From an uncultured Pirellula sp. (GTDB lineage Bacteria > Planctomycetota > Planctomycetia > Pirellulales > Pirellulaceae): a stretch of DNA of 64,000 bases. Numbering within the stretch: the stretch's first letter is position 1; every line of letters starts with the position of its first letter. The stretch lies in NCBI GenBank assembly GCA_903858115.1, contig CAIOHR010000060.1, positions 94,581 through 158,580 on the forward strand, in the 5' to 3' direction. Positions 28,555 to 36,635 of this stretch are shown one piece after another. The notes beneath the pieces were generated by a model. That model was not told where the DNA came from and ran no database searches. It was given only the letters and a program-made list of their open reading frames with translations. The position numbers and the translations under genes were made by a program.

Positions 28555-29520
28555 TTAAGAAGCCGCCTTGTCGAAAGCGATCGTGTCTTCAAGTACCACA
28601 GTGAGTCGTTCTGCGATGTTTTTCGGAAGATCGTATTCGTGATGCAACGATACCGGACCGCTCCAGCCGGACTCCTTCAGCATTTGATAAAATCGATTCG
28701 GCACGATCCCCTTTCCATACGGACACCACACTGGACGACTTGATCCATTGGTTTGTTTCCATTCAAAATCTTTTGCATAGACTGCAGAAACATGGGATTG
28801 CACCAGTCGCAAATCGTTTGGCCAAGATAGCCCCCCCTCGATCACGGCATGCCCAATATCGAAAAACATGCTGACTTCGCTAGGGTCTATGTCCTTCAAA
28901 AGATACCAGGCATCCCAAATGGATGCTCCGATGTACTTTTCGCCGGAATGGTTCTGGACGCCTGCCGTAAGCTTGAACTCTCGATTCGTTTTGGCAATCG
29001 CCTCCACTTCGCGTTTGGTTTGGTCCAACTGCTTCAGAACGGGGATCTTTGCATCGTAGCTCCAGTAAGCAAGGCGATAGTACCGAATTCCAAGTTCTGC
29101 CGCCGTCTGAAGTACTGATTTGTTTTGAGGCGAGGTTGTATCGCGAATATCTGTAGTAATCATGTCCACTTGGAGCCCAGCGTTTCGAAGGGTCTTCACA
29201 AACGCAGGGAGAGTTTTCTCGACAGAATCGGGTGCGATGTGACCTCCTTTGCGCACGGTCAAATCGACTCCATCCCATCGCGACTTCAAGGCGAACTCCG
29301 CCAACGCGTCCGCAGTCAACTCTTGAAAGTGTTTCGAGAAACCATGAATTGGAAATGGCCTCTTTTTCTCGATGGAAGCAAACAAATTCTGGCTCTGTCC
29401 CAGGCTTGCACCCACCATACATGTCGCTATGGAGCGTAGAAAGCTTCGACGTGATGGAGCATTTCGTGGACTCTTTCCCGTCATAGGATAGTAACTCGGT
29501 ATTTGAATACGATTTGTCAT
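28555..29520 (-). CDS. Tat-exported sugar phosphate isomerase/epimerase-like (xylose isomerase-like TIM barrel)
   Basis: 321 residues; an internal ATG at 29484 would start closer to the signal. A Tat signal is visible: RRSFLRSIATCMVGASLG (residues ~24-41). The mature protein is an AP-endonuclease-2/xylose-isomerase-like barrel: WDGVDLTVRKGGHIAPDSVEK, LGIRYYRLAYW, GVQNHSGEKYIGASIWDAWYLLK, MFFDIGHAVIEGG and GPVSLHHEY, which carry the Glu/Asp/His metal positions. Planctomycetes have many such exported proteins, probably acting on sugars. The start overlaps the stop of the upstream gene by 4 nt. Confidence 0.88.
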   Translation of the reverse strand: MTNRIQIPSYYPMTGKSPRNAPSRRSFLRSIATCMVGASLGQSQNLFASIEKKRPFPIHGFSKHFQELTADALAEFALKSRWDGVDLTVRKGGHIAPDSVEKTLPAFVKTLRNAGLQVDMITTDIRDTTSPQNKSVLQTAAELGIRYYRLAYWSYDAKIPVLKQLDQTKREVEAIAKTNREFKLTAGVQNHSGEKYIGASIWDAWYLLKDIDPSEVSMFFDIGHAVIEGGLSWPNDLRLVQSHVSAVYAKDFEWKQTNGSSRPVWCPYGKGIVPNRFYQMLKESGWSGPVSLHHEYDLPKNIAERLTVVLEDTIAFDKAAS

Positions 29521-30113
29521 TGCGCGGTAACCCCAGCTGAATTATCTAAGATTTGTCGGCCCTTGGTGGCAAGCTCATCCGGAGATGAAGCTTTTCTCGC
29601 CACTTGCAGAAGCTCAGGAATACAAAAATACTTTTCTTGAATCGCAGCATCCTGAACAATAGGCCAAAGCTCTTTTGCAAGGGAGGGATGATGATGCGAC
29701 CATTCTTCCCAGAACCTGGTTTGATTTGGACTGCGGGCTTCAAGCGATCGGACCAAGATTGAGGCACGCCTTTCGTTGCTATTCGCCGCTTCAGAGACGG
29801 TTACTACATCCCAACGACCGTTTGGTACGGTCCCAGGCAAGTGCTTCAGGATGCTCGCCGACACGATAGACTTGGGAGTTCCATAGACCGTTTGCGTAAT
29901 TCGAAGCATGACTCCAGGAATTCTTCGATATTGGAAACTTCGGACCTGAAAAGTAGCTGCCGAGAATTCTTCGCCTTGGATGGAAGTCCCGATAATAAAA
30001 AAGAGAAACAATGCGAGTAAGCCCACCAATACAAATAGGGTGAGGGCAAAGCCAGTAAGACGAAATTTACCTGGCAAAGCCTTGGAGGGTGTCTTGCTTT
30101 GAGAAGCCATCAA
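29517..30113 (-). CDS. membrane-anchored hypothetical protein
   Basis: 198 residues, not recognised. One strong membrane segment at residues ~22-44 (LTGFALTLFVLVGLLALFLFFIIG) follows a short basic N-terminus, so the remaining ~150 residues are probably outside the cytoplasm. The mature part has RSFQYRRIPGVMLRITQTVYGTP and an aromatic helix region FWEEWSHHHPSLAKELWPIVQ. Its stop overlaps the start of the TIM-barrel gene by 4 nt, so the two form an operon. It starts only 30 bp from the divergent scpB start. Confidence 0.7.
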   Translation of the reverse strand: MMASQSKTPSKALPGKFRLTGFALTLFVLVGLLALFLFFIIGTSIQGEEFSAATFQVRSFQYRRIPGVMLRITQTVYGTPKSIVSASILKHLPGTVPNGRWDVVTVSEAANSNERRASILVRSLEARSPNQTRFWEEWSHHHPSLAKELWPIVQDAAIQEKYFCIPELLQVARKASSPDELATKGRQILDNSAGVTAQ

Positions 30114-30143
30114 TCATTACATTGCGTGGATCGAAATTAATGA

Positions 30144-31010
30144 ATGTTGAGTATACACGAACTCGGCCATCATCCGCGACGCGCAAATGACTGGCGGTTT
30201 TCCGAATGTGAAGAACGAAAATCATTCCAAAGGATTGATATTTTGAGGAAGGAAAGGCAACTTGGGGGTCCATCTTCGTTTTCTTGCCTTTCCGACTCCG
30301 TTCGAAATTTTTCTTCCCGTTCGAACGCTCTGGCTTGGAAAAAGAAGCTTCCCAATCTGGCGGCCGCCCCCGCTTCATTTCAGAAAACTGAAACATGGGA
30401 TACGACAACAGGCAAGTCGCCCGACAAATCCAGGTTGGTAGAAGCCATATTGATAATTTGCCGCGAGCCAATTTCTGCAAGAAAACTCGCTCTCTTGGCC
30501 GAACTCGAGGACCCCACCGAGGCCAGGACTTTGGCCCGAAAACTAAACGAAGAATACGATCAGAATGCGTATGCTTTCCGCATTGAAGAGATTGCAGGGG
30601 GATTGCAACTACTGACTCGCCCACAATTTGCGAACTGGCTTCGAAGACTGGAACTTGTCCCTCCGGAAACCATCTTGAGCCAAGGAATGCTCGAAACTTT
30701 GTCGATTATTGCGTATCGCCAACCCGTGCAACGCAGCGAAATCGAAGCTATTCGTGGAGTTGCGACCGACGAAGTTCTGCGGCAACTGATGCAGCGGGAT
30801 TTAGTTAGGATCGTCGGACGCCACGAAGACCTCGGGAGACCGTATCTGTACGGCACAACTCGCCGGTTCCTGCAATTGTTTGGTCTGCAATCCTTAGAAT
30901 CTCTGCCAAGGGCACAAAAGATTCGCCGGGCGGAAGCCGAAATTGCATCCAGGCTTGCAGTCCCAGCCGAAGCTGTTCAAGATATGCAGACGGGTGACGA
31001 ACCTGATTAG
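30144..31010 (+). CDS. scpB: segregation and condensation protein B
   Basis: 288 residues from ATG 30144. The ScpB domain of tandem winged helices occupies ~93-270: RLVEAILIICREPISARKLALLAE, FRIEEIAGGLQLLTRPQFANWLRRL, ETLSIIAYRQPVQRSEIEAIRGV and the typical GRHEDLGRPYLYGTTRRFLQLFGL end. ScpB binds ScpA and SMC in the condensin-like complex for chromosome segregation. Ordinary ScpB proteins are ~180-220 residues; the ~90-residue N-terminal part is Ser/Arg/Lys-rich and looks disordered, and may be partly untranslated if an unrecognised later start is used. scpA and smc are not in the window. Confidence 0.9.
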   Translation: MLSIHELGHHPRRANDWRFSECEERKSFQRIDILRKERQLGGPSSFSCLSDSVRNFSSRSNALAWKKKLPNLAAAPASFQKTETWDTTTGKSPDKSRLVEAILIICREPISARKLALLAELEDPTEARTLARKLNEEYDQNAYAFRIEEIAGGLQLLTRPQFANWLRRLELVPPETILSQGMLETLSIIAYRQPVQRSEIEAIRGVATDEVLRQLMQRDLVRIVGRHEDLGRPYLYGTTRRFLQLFGLQSLESLPRAQKIRRAEAEIASRLAVPAEAVQDMQTGDEPD

Positions 31011-31125
31011 GGAATTGCGAAAAAACAAAAGCAATTTCTCTACTTAGGCTCACTGTCCAACAAGAAATTGCCCGGTAAGATAGTCCTGAAAGTTTGCCAG
31101 AAAACCTCACGTACGACGGATAGAT

Positions 31126-31131
31126 AAGGAG
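31126..31131 (+). promoter_or_regulatory. strong Shine-Dalgarno deciding start of the acidic-tail protein
   Basis: AAGGAG ends 7 nt before GTG 31139 (13 nt before ATG 31145). It supports translation from the repeat-containing N-terminus rather than only from the internal ATG at 31385. Confidence 0.75.
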
Positions 31132-31138
31132 TTCACCT

Positions 31139-31687
31139 GTGAAGATGACGCTAACCGCGCGAGAGTTGTCAACAATGTCAACATCCGAGCAGTTAACTTG
31201 GGAGTTTGCCTCTTGGTCACCCAGTGGTCAACGGTCACCCAGTGGTCAACGGTCACCCGATGGCCAATGGTCACCCGATGGCCAATGGTTACCCGATGGC
31301 CAATGGTTACCCGATGGCCAATGGTCGGCTAGTGACCAACAGTCCAGTATTGGCCAATATTCAACGAGCGGCCAGTACATTGTCATGTCAGATGATGATG
31401 ACGACTTTGAAGAGGAAGATGACGAAGAACTGGACGATGACGATGACGAAGAGCTAGACGACGAAGAATTCGACGAGGAAGAATCCGACGACGACGAGGA
31501 TTTGGACGAAGAAGACGAGGATGACGACCTGGAAGATGATGAATGGGAAGAGGTCGACGACGAAGAAGATGATGATGAAGATGACGACGAAGAAGAAGAG
31601 GAAGAAGACGAAGACTGGGAAGACGACGATGACTGGGATGACGATGATGACGAAGAAGAAGATGAAGACGATGAGGATTGGGACTGA
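31139..31687 (+). CDS. tandem hexapeptide-repeat protein with extreme acidic tail
   Basis: 182 residues from GTG 31139. After ~25 ordinary residues, residues 26-79 are nine hexapeptides of the form W/R/Q/Y-S/L-P/x-x-G/D-Q (WSPSGQ, RSPDGQ, WLPDGQ, YSTSGQ). After a short YIVMS link, residues ~84-182 are almost entirely Asp and Glu, with a few Trp and Leu. Net charge is extremely negative; no membrane segment or signal. Differences between repeat copies include synonymous changes (TCA/TCG/TCC, GGT/GGC, CAA/CAG), which supports this frame as the selected one. A strong Shine-Dalgarno precedes it and a strong terminator follows it, so it is probably a monocistronic, well-expressed gene. Function unknown; a histone-, cation- or nucleic-acid-mimic role is speculation. 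Confidence 0.75.
   Translation: MKMTLTARELSTMSTSEQLTWEFASWSPSGQRSPSGQRSPDGQWSPDGQWLPDGQWLPDGQWSASDQQSSIGQYSTSGQYIVMSDDDDDFEEEDDEELDDDDDEELDDEEFDEEESDDDEDLDEEDEDDDLEDDEWEEVDDEEDDDEDDDEEEEEEDEDWEDDDDWDDDDDEEEDEDDEDWD
31214..31375 (+). repeat. nine tandem 18-bp in-frame repeats
   Basis: The unit is approximately TGGTCACCCGATGGCCAA. The first six copies are near identical in sequence; the last three are diverged but keep the Gln codon at every sixth position. It lies in the N-terminal half of the acidic-tail gene and keeps the reading frame. Confidence 0.95.
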
Positions 31688-31766
31688 TCGATAGTCTCGA
31701 TTTTCCAGACCGCCATCATTCCCGAGGACCGTTGAACTCAGCGAGCCTTCTCCATGAATGACTACT

Positions 31767-31800
31767 AGGCCTCGCGGGCATTCTGCGAGGCCTTTTCCTT
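31767..31800 (+). terminator. Rho-independent terminator
   Basis: A perfect 9-bp stem, AGGCCTCGC (31767-31775) with GCGAGGCCT (31785-31793), a 9-nt loop, then a T-rich run TTTCCTTTC. It is 80 bp downstream of the acidic-tail gene and 20 bp before the next start, separating the two transcripts. Confidence 0.85.
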
Positions 31801-31819
31801 TCAACTTGTTGACCACCAC

Positions 31820-32737
31820 ATGCCAAACGCAACTTGCTTCCTCATTGCGTATTCGGTCGTTTTCGTCCTTGAGTTAGCTCGATGGCGACTTCCCTCTACC
31901 GGAAAAGTCGGCTGGTGGACAAGAGTCGTTCTCATGGGTGCGGCTTCGGTGTCTCTCTTTACACACACCCTTTACTTGCTCGATCGAATCTTTCTGGCCA
32001 CCAGTGGCACAACCAGCACATGGGCGATTTCTTGGCATGATTGGGGGATTCTATCAGCCTGGACTCTGGCGCTTGCTTACGTATGGTTGCTGATTCAGCG
32101 CAGCGAAAACTGGATTGGGATCTTTGTGCTGCCTTTTGTATTGATGCTTGTCAGCGTCTCCATCATCCTTTCGCCCAAAACACTGGAGTCTGCGAACTCA
32201 GCAACGGGTTGGCGATTGCTTCATGGATTCGCCATGATGGTAGGAACGATGCTCGTTTCGCTCGGCTTCGCGATGGCAGCGATGTATTTTCTCCAAGCCT
32301 GGAGGCTCAAGAACAAACGCGCGTCTCAATCTAGATTCCAACTTCCTTCTCTGGAATACTTGCAATTGTTTGGCCGAAATTGCTTACTCGGTAGTGCGGC
32401 TTCCATCGGATTTGGAATGGTCTCGGGCGTGATCATGAACCTGACTCGCGACGGTCGAGTGGAATGGCTCGATCGAGGGATTCTCTTCTCCGCAGGGCTA
32501 TTCGTCTGGTTAGTCATTGCATCAGCGATTCAATGGCAATTGTCTCGACGAGGAAGCGGAGATGCGACTGCATGGATGAACATTCTCTCGTTTCTTATTG
32601 TCGCCGCCGCCGTCGCTTTAGTTCTAAGCACACCACATGGTGGCAACAAAATGTTCGCTCCAGACGAAAATGGCCAATCATCCGTGAATCGCGATTTACG
32701 GGTCGAGCCTTCCTTATCGGAAGGTAAAGTTCCATGA
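31820..32737 (+). CDS. CcsA/HemX-family cytochrome c assembly-type membrane protein
   Basis: 305 residues with about eight membrane helices, no signal peptide cleavage. ISWHDWGILSAWTLALAYVWLLIQR, GWRLLHGFAMMVGTMLVSLGFAMAAMYFLQ and FGRNCLLGSAASIGFGMVSGVIMN match the CcsA/ResC/HemX family, with conserved histidines near residues 75 and 135 as candidate heme ligands. The gene overlaps hemA by 4 nt (ATGA), the usual arrangement for HemX-type proteins, which affect glutamyl-tRNA reductase level or heme delivery. Whether it acts in cytochrome c assembly or HemA control cannot be told. Confidence 0.85.
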   Translation: MPNATCFLIAYSVVFVLELARWRLPSTGKVGWWTRVVLMGAASVSLFTHTLYLLDRIFLATSGTTSTWAISWHDWGILSAWTLALAYVWLLIQRSENWIGIFVLPFVLMLVSVSIILSPKTLESANSATGWRLLHGFAMMVGTMLVSLGFAMAAMYFLQAWRLKNKRASQSRFQLPSLEYLQLFGRNCLLGSAASIGFGMVSGVIMNLTRDGRVEWLDRGILFSAGLFVWLVIASAIQWQLSRRGSGDATAWMNILSFLIVAAAVALVLSTPHGGNKMFAPDENGQSSVNRDLRVEPSLSEGKVP

Positions 32738-34011
32738 AGTTGAGGATGATTGGCTGCAGCCATCACACAACTCCCGTCGAGATTCGCGAAAAATTCTCCT
32801 TTACGGAACAGCAAGTAGAGGGAGCGCTGAATCTACTGCGTGATCAGTACAGCGATTGCGAATCGGTGCTGCTAAGCACTTGCAATCGAGTGGAACTCTA
32901 CGTTGGGGCATCGACCGATGTGGAGCTTCCGACTACCAGTCAGTTGATTCAGTTTGTTGCCGATTTCCACCAGCTCGCTCCCATGTCCTACGAAGAGCAC
33001 TTTACTCGTTTAGACGAAGAGGAAGCTATTGAGCACCTGTTCTCTGTCTCCAGCAGTATCGATTCGCTTGTCGTTGGCGAATCACAAATTGCGGCGCAGG
33101 TGCATGAAGCCTACGAGCTAGCGGTCAAACAAGGATTTGCCGGTCCAGCCATGCATGCGGTCTTTCAACATGCAAATCGAGTTGCAAAGCGAGTCGGTCA
33201 CGAAACAGAAATTCACACTCGACGCATCAGCGTTCCGAGCGTCGCAGTCAGTGAGATGGCTCGGGATGTCTTCGAACGATTTGACGACAAGAAAGTCCTG
33301 GTGATCGGTAGTGGGGAAATGGGACGAGAAACACTTCCCTATCTGATAAACGAAGGAGCGAAGTCGATAACGATCGTCAATCGATCGTTGGAAAATGCTC
33401 AAAAACTCGCTGAAGAGTTTGGGGTGCGATCGGAACCCTGGGACCGACTCGACGCCAATGTCATCGCAGCCGATCTGATCGTTAGTACCACCGGGGCGAC
33501 AGAACCGATCATCACGGAATCCAGATTCCGAAAACTGCAAACCGCCAGAAACAACAGGATGCTGGTGGTATTGGATTTGGCTGTTCCTCGCGATTTCGAA
33601 GCTTCGATCGGGCGACTGCCGTACGTTTATCTCTATTCGGTAGATGATCTGCAGGTTGTTTGCAATCGAAATCGTACGTTTCGTGAACAACAATTGCCCA
33701 AAGCAAAACGTATTATCAAGGAAGAAGTGGAGCGAATCGTTTCCGATTGGAAGATTCGGGCTTCTGGCGACACGATTCGAGCCCTTCGCGATAGGGCTGC
33801 CGAGATTCGAACATCGGAATTGTCTCGACTATTCGGAAAGCAGTCGATGCAAAATGCGAGTCCAGAAGTCCAGCAAGAGATTGAACATGCCTTTGACCGG
33901 CTCGTGAATAAAATACTCCATCAACCGCTGCAATCGATACGCGATGTATCACAAAACGAGCAGCGAGACTCTCTCGTCTCGGCTCTGCGATGGTTATTTA
34001 AAATTCGATAG
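32734..34011 (+). CDS. hemA: glutamyl-tRNA reductase
   Basis: 425 residues, typical length. The N-terminal catalytic domain has MIGCSHHTTPVEIREKFSF and the active cysteine in LLSTCNRVELYV; VVGESQIAAQVHEAYELA follows, then the NADPH-binding domain with VLVIGSGEMGRETLPYL and VSTTGATEPII, and the C-terminal helical dimerisation domain. It reduces glutamyl-tRNA to glutamate-1-semialdehyde, the first step of the C5 pathway to tetrapyrroles. Translation is coupled to the upstream HemX/CcsA-like gene. The 3' end is directly followed by a truncated mobile repeat. Confidence 0.97.
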   Translation: MKLRMIGCSHHTTPVEIREKFSFTEQQVEGALNLLRDQYSDCESVLLSTCNRVELYVGASTDVELPTTSQLIQFVADFHQLAPMSYEEHFTRLDEEEAIEHLFSVSSSIDSLVVGESQIAAQVHEAYELAVKQGFAGPAMHAVFQHANRVAKRVGHETEIHTRRISVPSVAVSEMARDVFERFDDKKVLVIGSGEMGRETLPYLINEGAKSITIVNRSLENAQKLAEEFGVRSEPWDRLDANVIAADLIVSTTGATEPIITESRFRKLQTARNNRMLVVLDLAVPRDFEASIGRLPYVYLYSVDDLQVVCNRNRTFREQQLPKAKRIIKEEVERIVSDWKIRASGDTIRALRDRAAEIRTSELSRLFGKQSMQNASPEVQQEIEHAFDRLVNKILHQPLQSIRDVSQNEQRDSLVSALRWLFKIR

Positions 34012-34128
34012 CATATGCCGTCCACCTAAAGTACCGGCAGATGTTGATCCCGGCCAATGTCCAGGAGCGCACGGCACGACGAAGCGTGCCTGCTACTTTT
34101 GTACGCTGCTACTTTTGTAGGCTGTGTC
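34012..34128. repeat. truncated copy of the GACACAGCC inverted-end element (MITE/REPIN-like)
   Basis: The right end is GGCTGTGTC at 34120-34128, preceded by the hairpin GGCACGACGAAGCGTGCC and a duplicated CTGCTACTTTTGTA. The left part resembles the internal part of other copies, but the left inverted end is absent; the element abuts the hemA stop. It ends 3 bp from the dehydrogenase stop codon. Confidence 0.8.
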
Positions 34129-34131
34129 GTA

Positions 34132-35157
34132 CTACGGTTGTAAAACCGATTTCACGACGGCACCCGTGTGCATCTTTTCAAACGCTTCGTGCCAATCTTC
34201 CAAGGGCCATACACCACCGATGATAGGCTTTACATTCAACTGACCGCTCGCCAGCAATGCGATGACTCGCTCCCAGATCGCCCAGTGATGACTGAAGCTT
34301 CCCTGCAATCGAACATTCTTTTGCACAAGAGGATCGATATTGAAACCCAACGGCTGTGGCCCCCAGCCAACTTTGCTAATCCAGCCTGCGGGACGGACCA
34401 AATCTAATGCAATTTTCAAAGTGATACTGGCTCCAGCCGCGTCGATCACTCCATCAGCTCCCAATCCATCTCGTTCCAGAGCCCAGGCTTTGGCATCACC
34501 GACGATAGCCGTACAACCATAGTCCTGGGCGGCGATATTCAGTCGATGCCTGTCGGCTTCGAGCCCGACGAGCGCCACCTCCGCTCCACACAAACGAGCC
34601 ATCGCCGCACATAAAATACCAATCGTACCAGGTCCCAAGACGACGACTCGATCTCCAGGTTCGATATGCGCATTCTTCACCACGGCGTTATACGCGACAC
34701 AGCATGGTTCCGTTAAACACGCTTGCTCCATGGGCAACGCGTCGGGTACGCGGTGAAGAATTCGGGACGGAACTCGCACATACTTGGTCATGGCTCCATC
34801 GACACCGTACCCAAACCCTTTGCGGGTCGGGTCGAGATTGTAGCGCCCCTGTCGCGTCATTGGGTTGTTCAAGTCGATGATCGCGGCAGTTTCGCTGACA
34901 ACTCGATCGCCTACTTCCCAGCCGACGACACGCGAACCCGTCTCAACGATTCGCCCGCCGAACTCATGCCCTAGCACGACAGGATAGTTGACCGGCCAAG
35001 AATGATCCGCTGTCCACTGATGAAGATCGCTACCGCAGACACCGACATTGATCACTTCAAGCAGGACGTCTTCGTCACCGATCTTCGGTAGATCGAATTC
35101 ACGAATTTCGACAGAACCTTTTTGTGGTGCAAAATTAACGACAGCGGCTGACTTCAT
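34132..35157 (-). CDS. zinc-type alcohol/polyol dehydrogenase (MDR family)
   Basis: 341 residues. Medium-chain dehydrogenase: catalytic zinc residues in VCGSDLHQW (Cys), VVLGHEFGG (His-Glu) and TEPCCVAYNAV; NAD-binding GPGTIGILCAAMARLCGAEVALVGLE. The order and YNLDPTRKGFGYGVDGA segment resemble threonine/sorbitol/galactitol dehydrogenases. The structural-zinc lobe is altered: where four cysteines are usual the sequence reads ETAAIIDLNNPMTRQGRYNLDP, with none. It probably oxidises a polyol or amino-alcohol with NAD(P); the substrate is unknown. Cytoplasmic; a lone gene, convergent with hemA. Confidence 0.9.
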   Translation of the reverse strand: MKSAAVVNFAPQKGSVEIREFDLPKIGDEDVLLEVINVGVCGSDLHQWTADHSWPVNYPVVLGHEFGGRIVETGSRVVGWEVGDRVVSETAAIIDLNNPMTRQGRYNLDPTRKGFGYGVDGAMTKYVRVPSRILHRVPDALPMEQACLTEPCCVAYNAVVKNAHIEPGDRVVVLGPGTIGILCAAMARLCGAEVALVGLEADRHRLNIAAQDYGCTAIVGDAKAWALERDGLGADGVIDAAGASITLKIALDLVRPAGWISKVGWGPQPLGFNIDPLVQKNVRLQGSFSHHWAIWERVIALLASGQLNVKPIIGGVWPLEDWHEAFEKMHTGAVVKSVLQP

Positions 35158-35308
35158 AGTGCGGCAGGAACTCCGGGGATTTTGAAGTGAAAGGATTAAT
35201 CATTATTCCATATGGAGCAATGGTAACGCGCATCGCCCAACATTGGTAATCGCAAACGTCGAGAAGTCGAATCGTTTCCTCGTTCCAAGGAATCGATCGT
35301 CGGGTGAA

Positions 35309-35935
35309 TCACAGTTCTGCGATCTTCAGATTGCGGTATTCACATTTCATTTCGACGCCTCCATGAATTTGCAATCCTAACGGAGCCGCACCTGAGAATT
35401 TGGGATCCGTCAACTCGGAGGCCTTCTTTCCATTGATCCAACAAGTGAACGTATCTCCTTTCGCTTGAATACGAAATGTGTTCCACTCCCCTTCTGGGCG
35501 CAGAAGACTCTTCGCTTCCTTCGCTTGGCCTACCTCCGGATAAGCTGGTTTTCCACCCGTGTAAAATGAACCCGTCATATCCACACGAAGGCTTCCCGAC
35601 ACGCCAAGCTGTAATTGCAATTTGGGTTGCCGCATTTCAATACCTGTATCAACACCCCGATCGGTCGACGCTTTCCATCGTGCGTCAAATTCGAGAACAA
35701 AGTCTTTGTAAGATTTTTCGGTCCAGAGGTAGTGCCCTTTTTTCTCCGCGTTGTTCTGGCCAACAAGTACTTCTTTGTCGATTCGCCAGAACTCTGCAGC
35801 TCCCTCCGACTTAAAGTTGGTGAAATCTTTGCCATTGAAGAGGGGGCGCAGCGTAGGTTCTTCGGCGTGAACGCTCAAGGAAAGTGGCAATGCGAAAGCA
35901 ATGGCGAGCAGGTATCGATGGAAATACTTCATCAT
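35309..35935 (-). CDS. exported DUF1080 (3-keto-disaccharide hydrolase-type) protein
   Basis: 208 residues with a signal peptide (YLLAIAFALPLSLSVHAEEP). The DUF1080 concanavalin-like fold is clear: LRPLFNGKDFTNFKSEGAAEFWRIDKEVLVG, YLWTEKSYKDFVLEFDARW, DTGIEMRQPKLQLQLGVSGSLR, GEWNTFRIQAKGDTFTCWINGKKASEL and a final GLQIHGGVEMKCEYRNLKIAEL. Members are abundant in planctomycetes; some hydrolyse 3-keto-glycosides. It lies alone, convergent with nothing, with ~150 bp to the dehydrogenase start. Confidence 0.93.
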   Translation of the reverse strand: MMKYFHRYLLAIAFALPLSLSVHAEEPTLRPLFNGKDFTNFKSEGAAEFWRIDKEVLVGQNNAEKKGHYLWTEKSYKDFVLEFDARWKASTDRGVDTGIEMRQPKLQLQLGVSGSLRVDMTGSFYTGGKPAYPEVGQAKEAKSLLRPEGEWNTFRIQAKGDTFTCWINGKKASELTDPKFSGAAPLGLQIHGGVEMKCEYRNLKIAEL

Positions 35936-36047
35936 GGAAATCTACCTTCAAAATGCAGGAGAGGAACAGAGAACCGAAATCTCGACTCAGTATACCGCAA
36001 TCCTTCAGCAATGGCATCTTTACAGCCACTTGCTGGCCAGCAAACCA

Positions 36048-36191
36048 GACACAGCCGACAAAAGCAGCAGGCACGCTCCGCCGTGCCGTCCGCCCAAGAG
36101 CGTTTGCTTGCATTTCAGGTGGATTGCAACTGGCATTCCAAGTGAAGTCCAATGGAATGTGCCTACTACTTTGGCTTTTGTCGGTTGTGTC
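36048..36191. repeat. full copy of the GACACAGCC inverted-end element (144 bp)
   Basis: Left end GACACAGCCGACAAAAGC at 36048; right end TTTTGTCGGTTGTGTC ending at 36191, giving imperfect inverted termini. Inside are the hairpin GGCACGCTCCGCCGTGCC and, near the other end, ATGGAATGTGCC. The flanking hexamers are not identical, so no target duplication is preserved. No gene is encoded. Confidence 0.85.
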
Positions 36192-36635
36192 AACTGTAAA
36201 AAAAGCAATGAAGATTCGATTCAGAGCTTACGCGGTGCTTGAAAGAAAAAAAGGAGAGCGGGCGTGACACCCTCCAATTCTCCTTAGGCGAATTTTGTCA
36301 TCAGAACAGAAAGCGAAATCTTGAGATTTGCAAAATTTTTTCCGACGCACGGAAGCTTGAGTCTGCAAACTGGAATCTCAGGCGATAGAATTCGGGTGAG
36401 AATGCAAACAAACCAAAGGCAAAGCCCGTGGCTTTGTGGCGACTTTTCAAAATGAAAAATAGAGTTACTTCGACGAAGTGGGAGAACATCTTGGCTTCTG
36501 TGAATTGTGATTCGGTAACTTGACGCGTATCGTCGGTTCTGACACGATGTTGCCAAAGTTCATGGAACTGGCACTTCACCATTTCTTCATGAACGAATTT
36601 TCTCAATACCCATGGATCATTGATGAGGCGCAGTT
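36192..36635. other. intergenic region before sigma factor
   Basis: 444 bp, A-rich in part, including AAAAAAAGGAGAGCG near 36245. Open frames on the minus strand here have no recognisable family and overlap the sigma gene; I see no RNA gene. It should contain the sigma-kinase promoter. Confidence 0.4.

Noticed and set aside
31206..31457. Alternative plus frame of the 18-bp repeat reading HPMANG repeats
   Set aside because: The other frame is continuous with the acidic tail, has the Shine-Dalgarno site and shows synonymous variation among copies, so this frame is a by-product.
31246..31719. Long minus-strand frame made almost only of serine opposite the acidic tail
   Set aside because: It is the trivial complement of GAT/GAC/GAA codons; no start context and no real composition.
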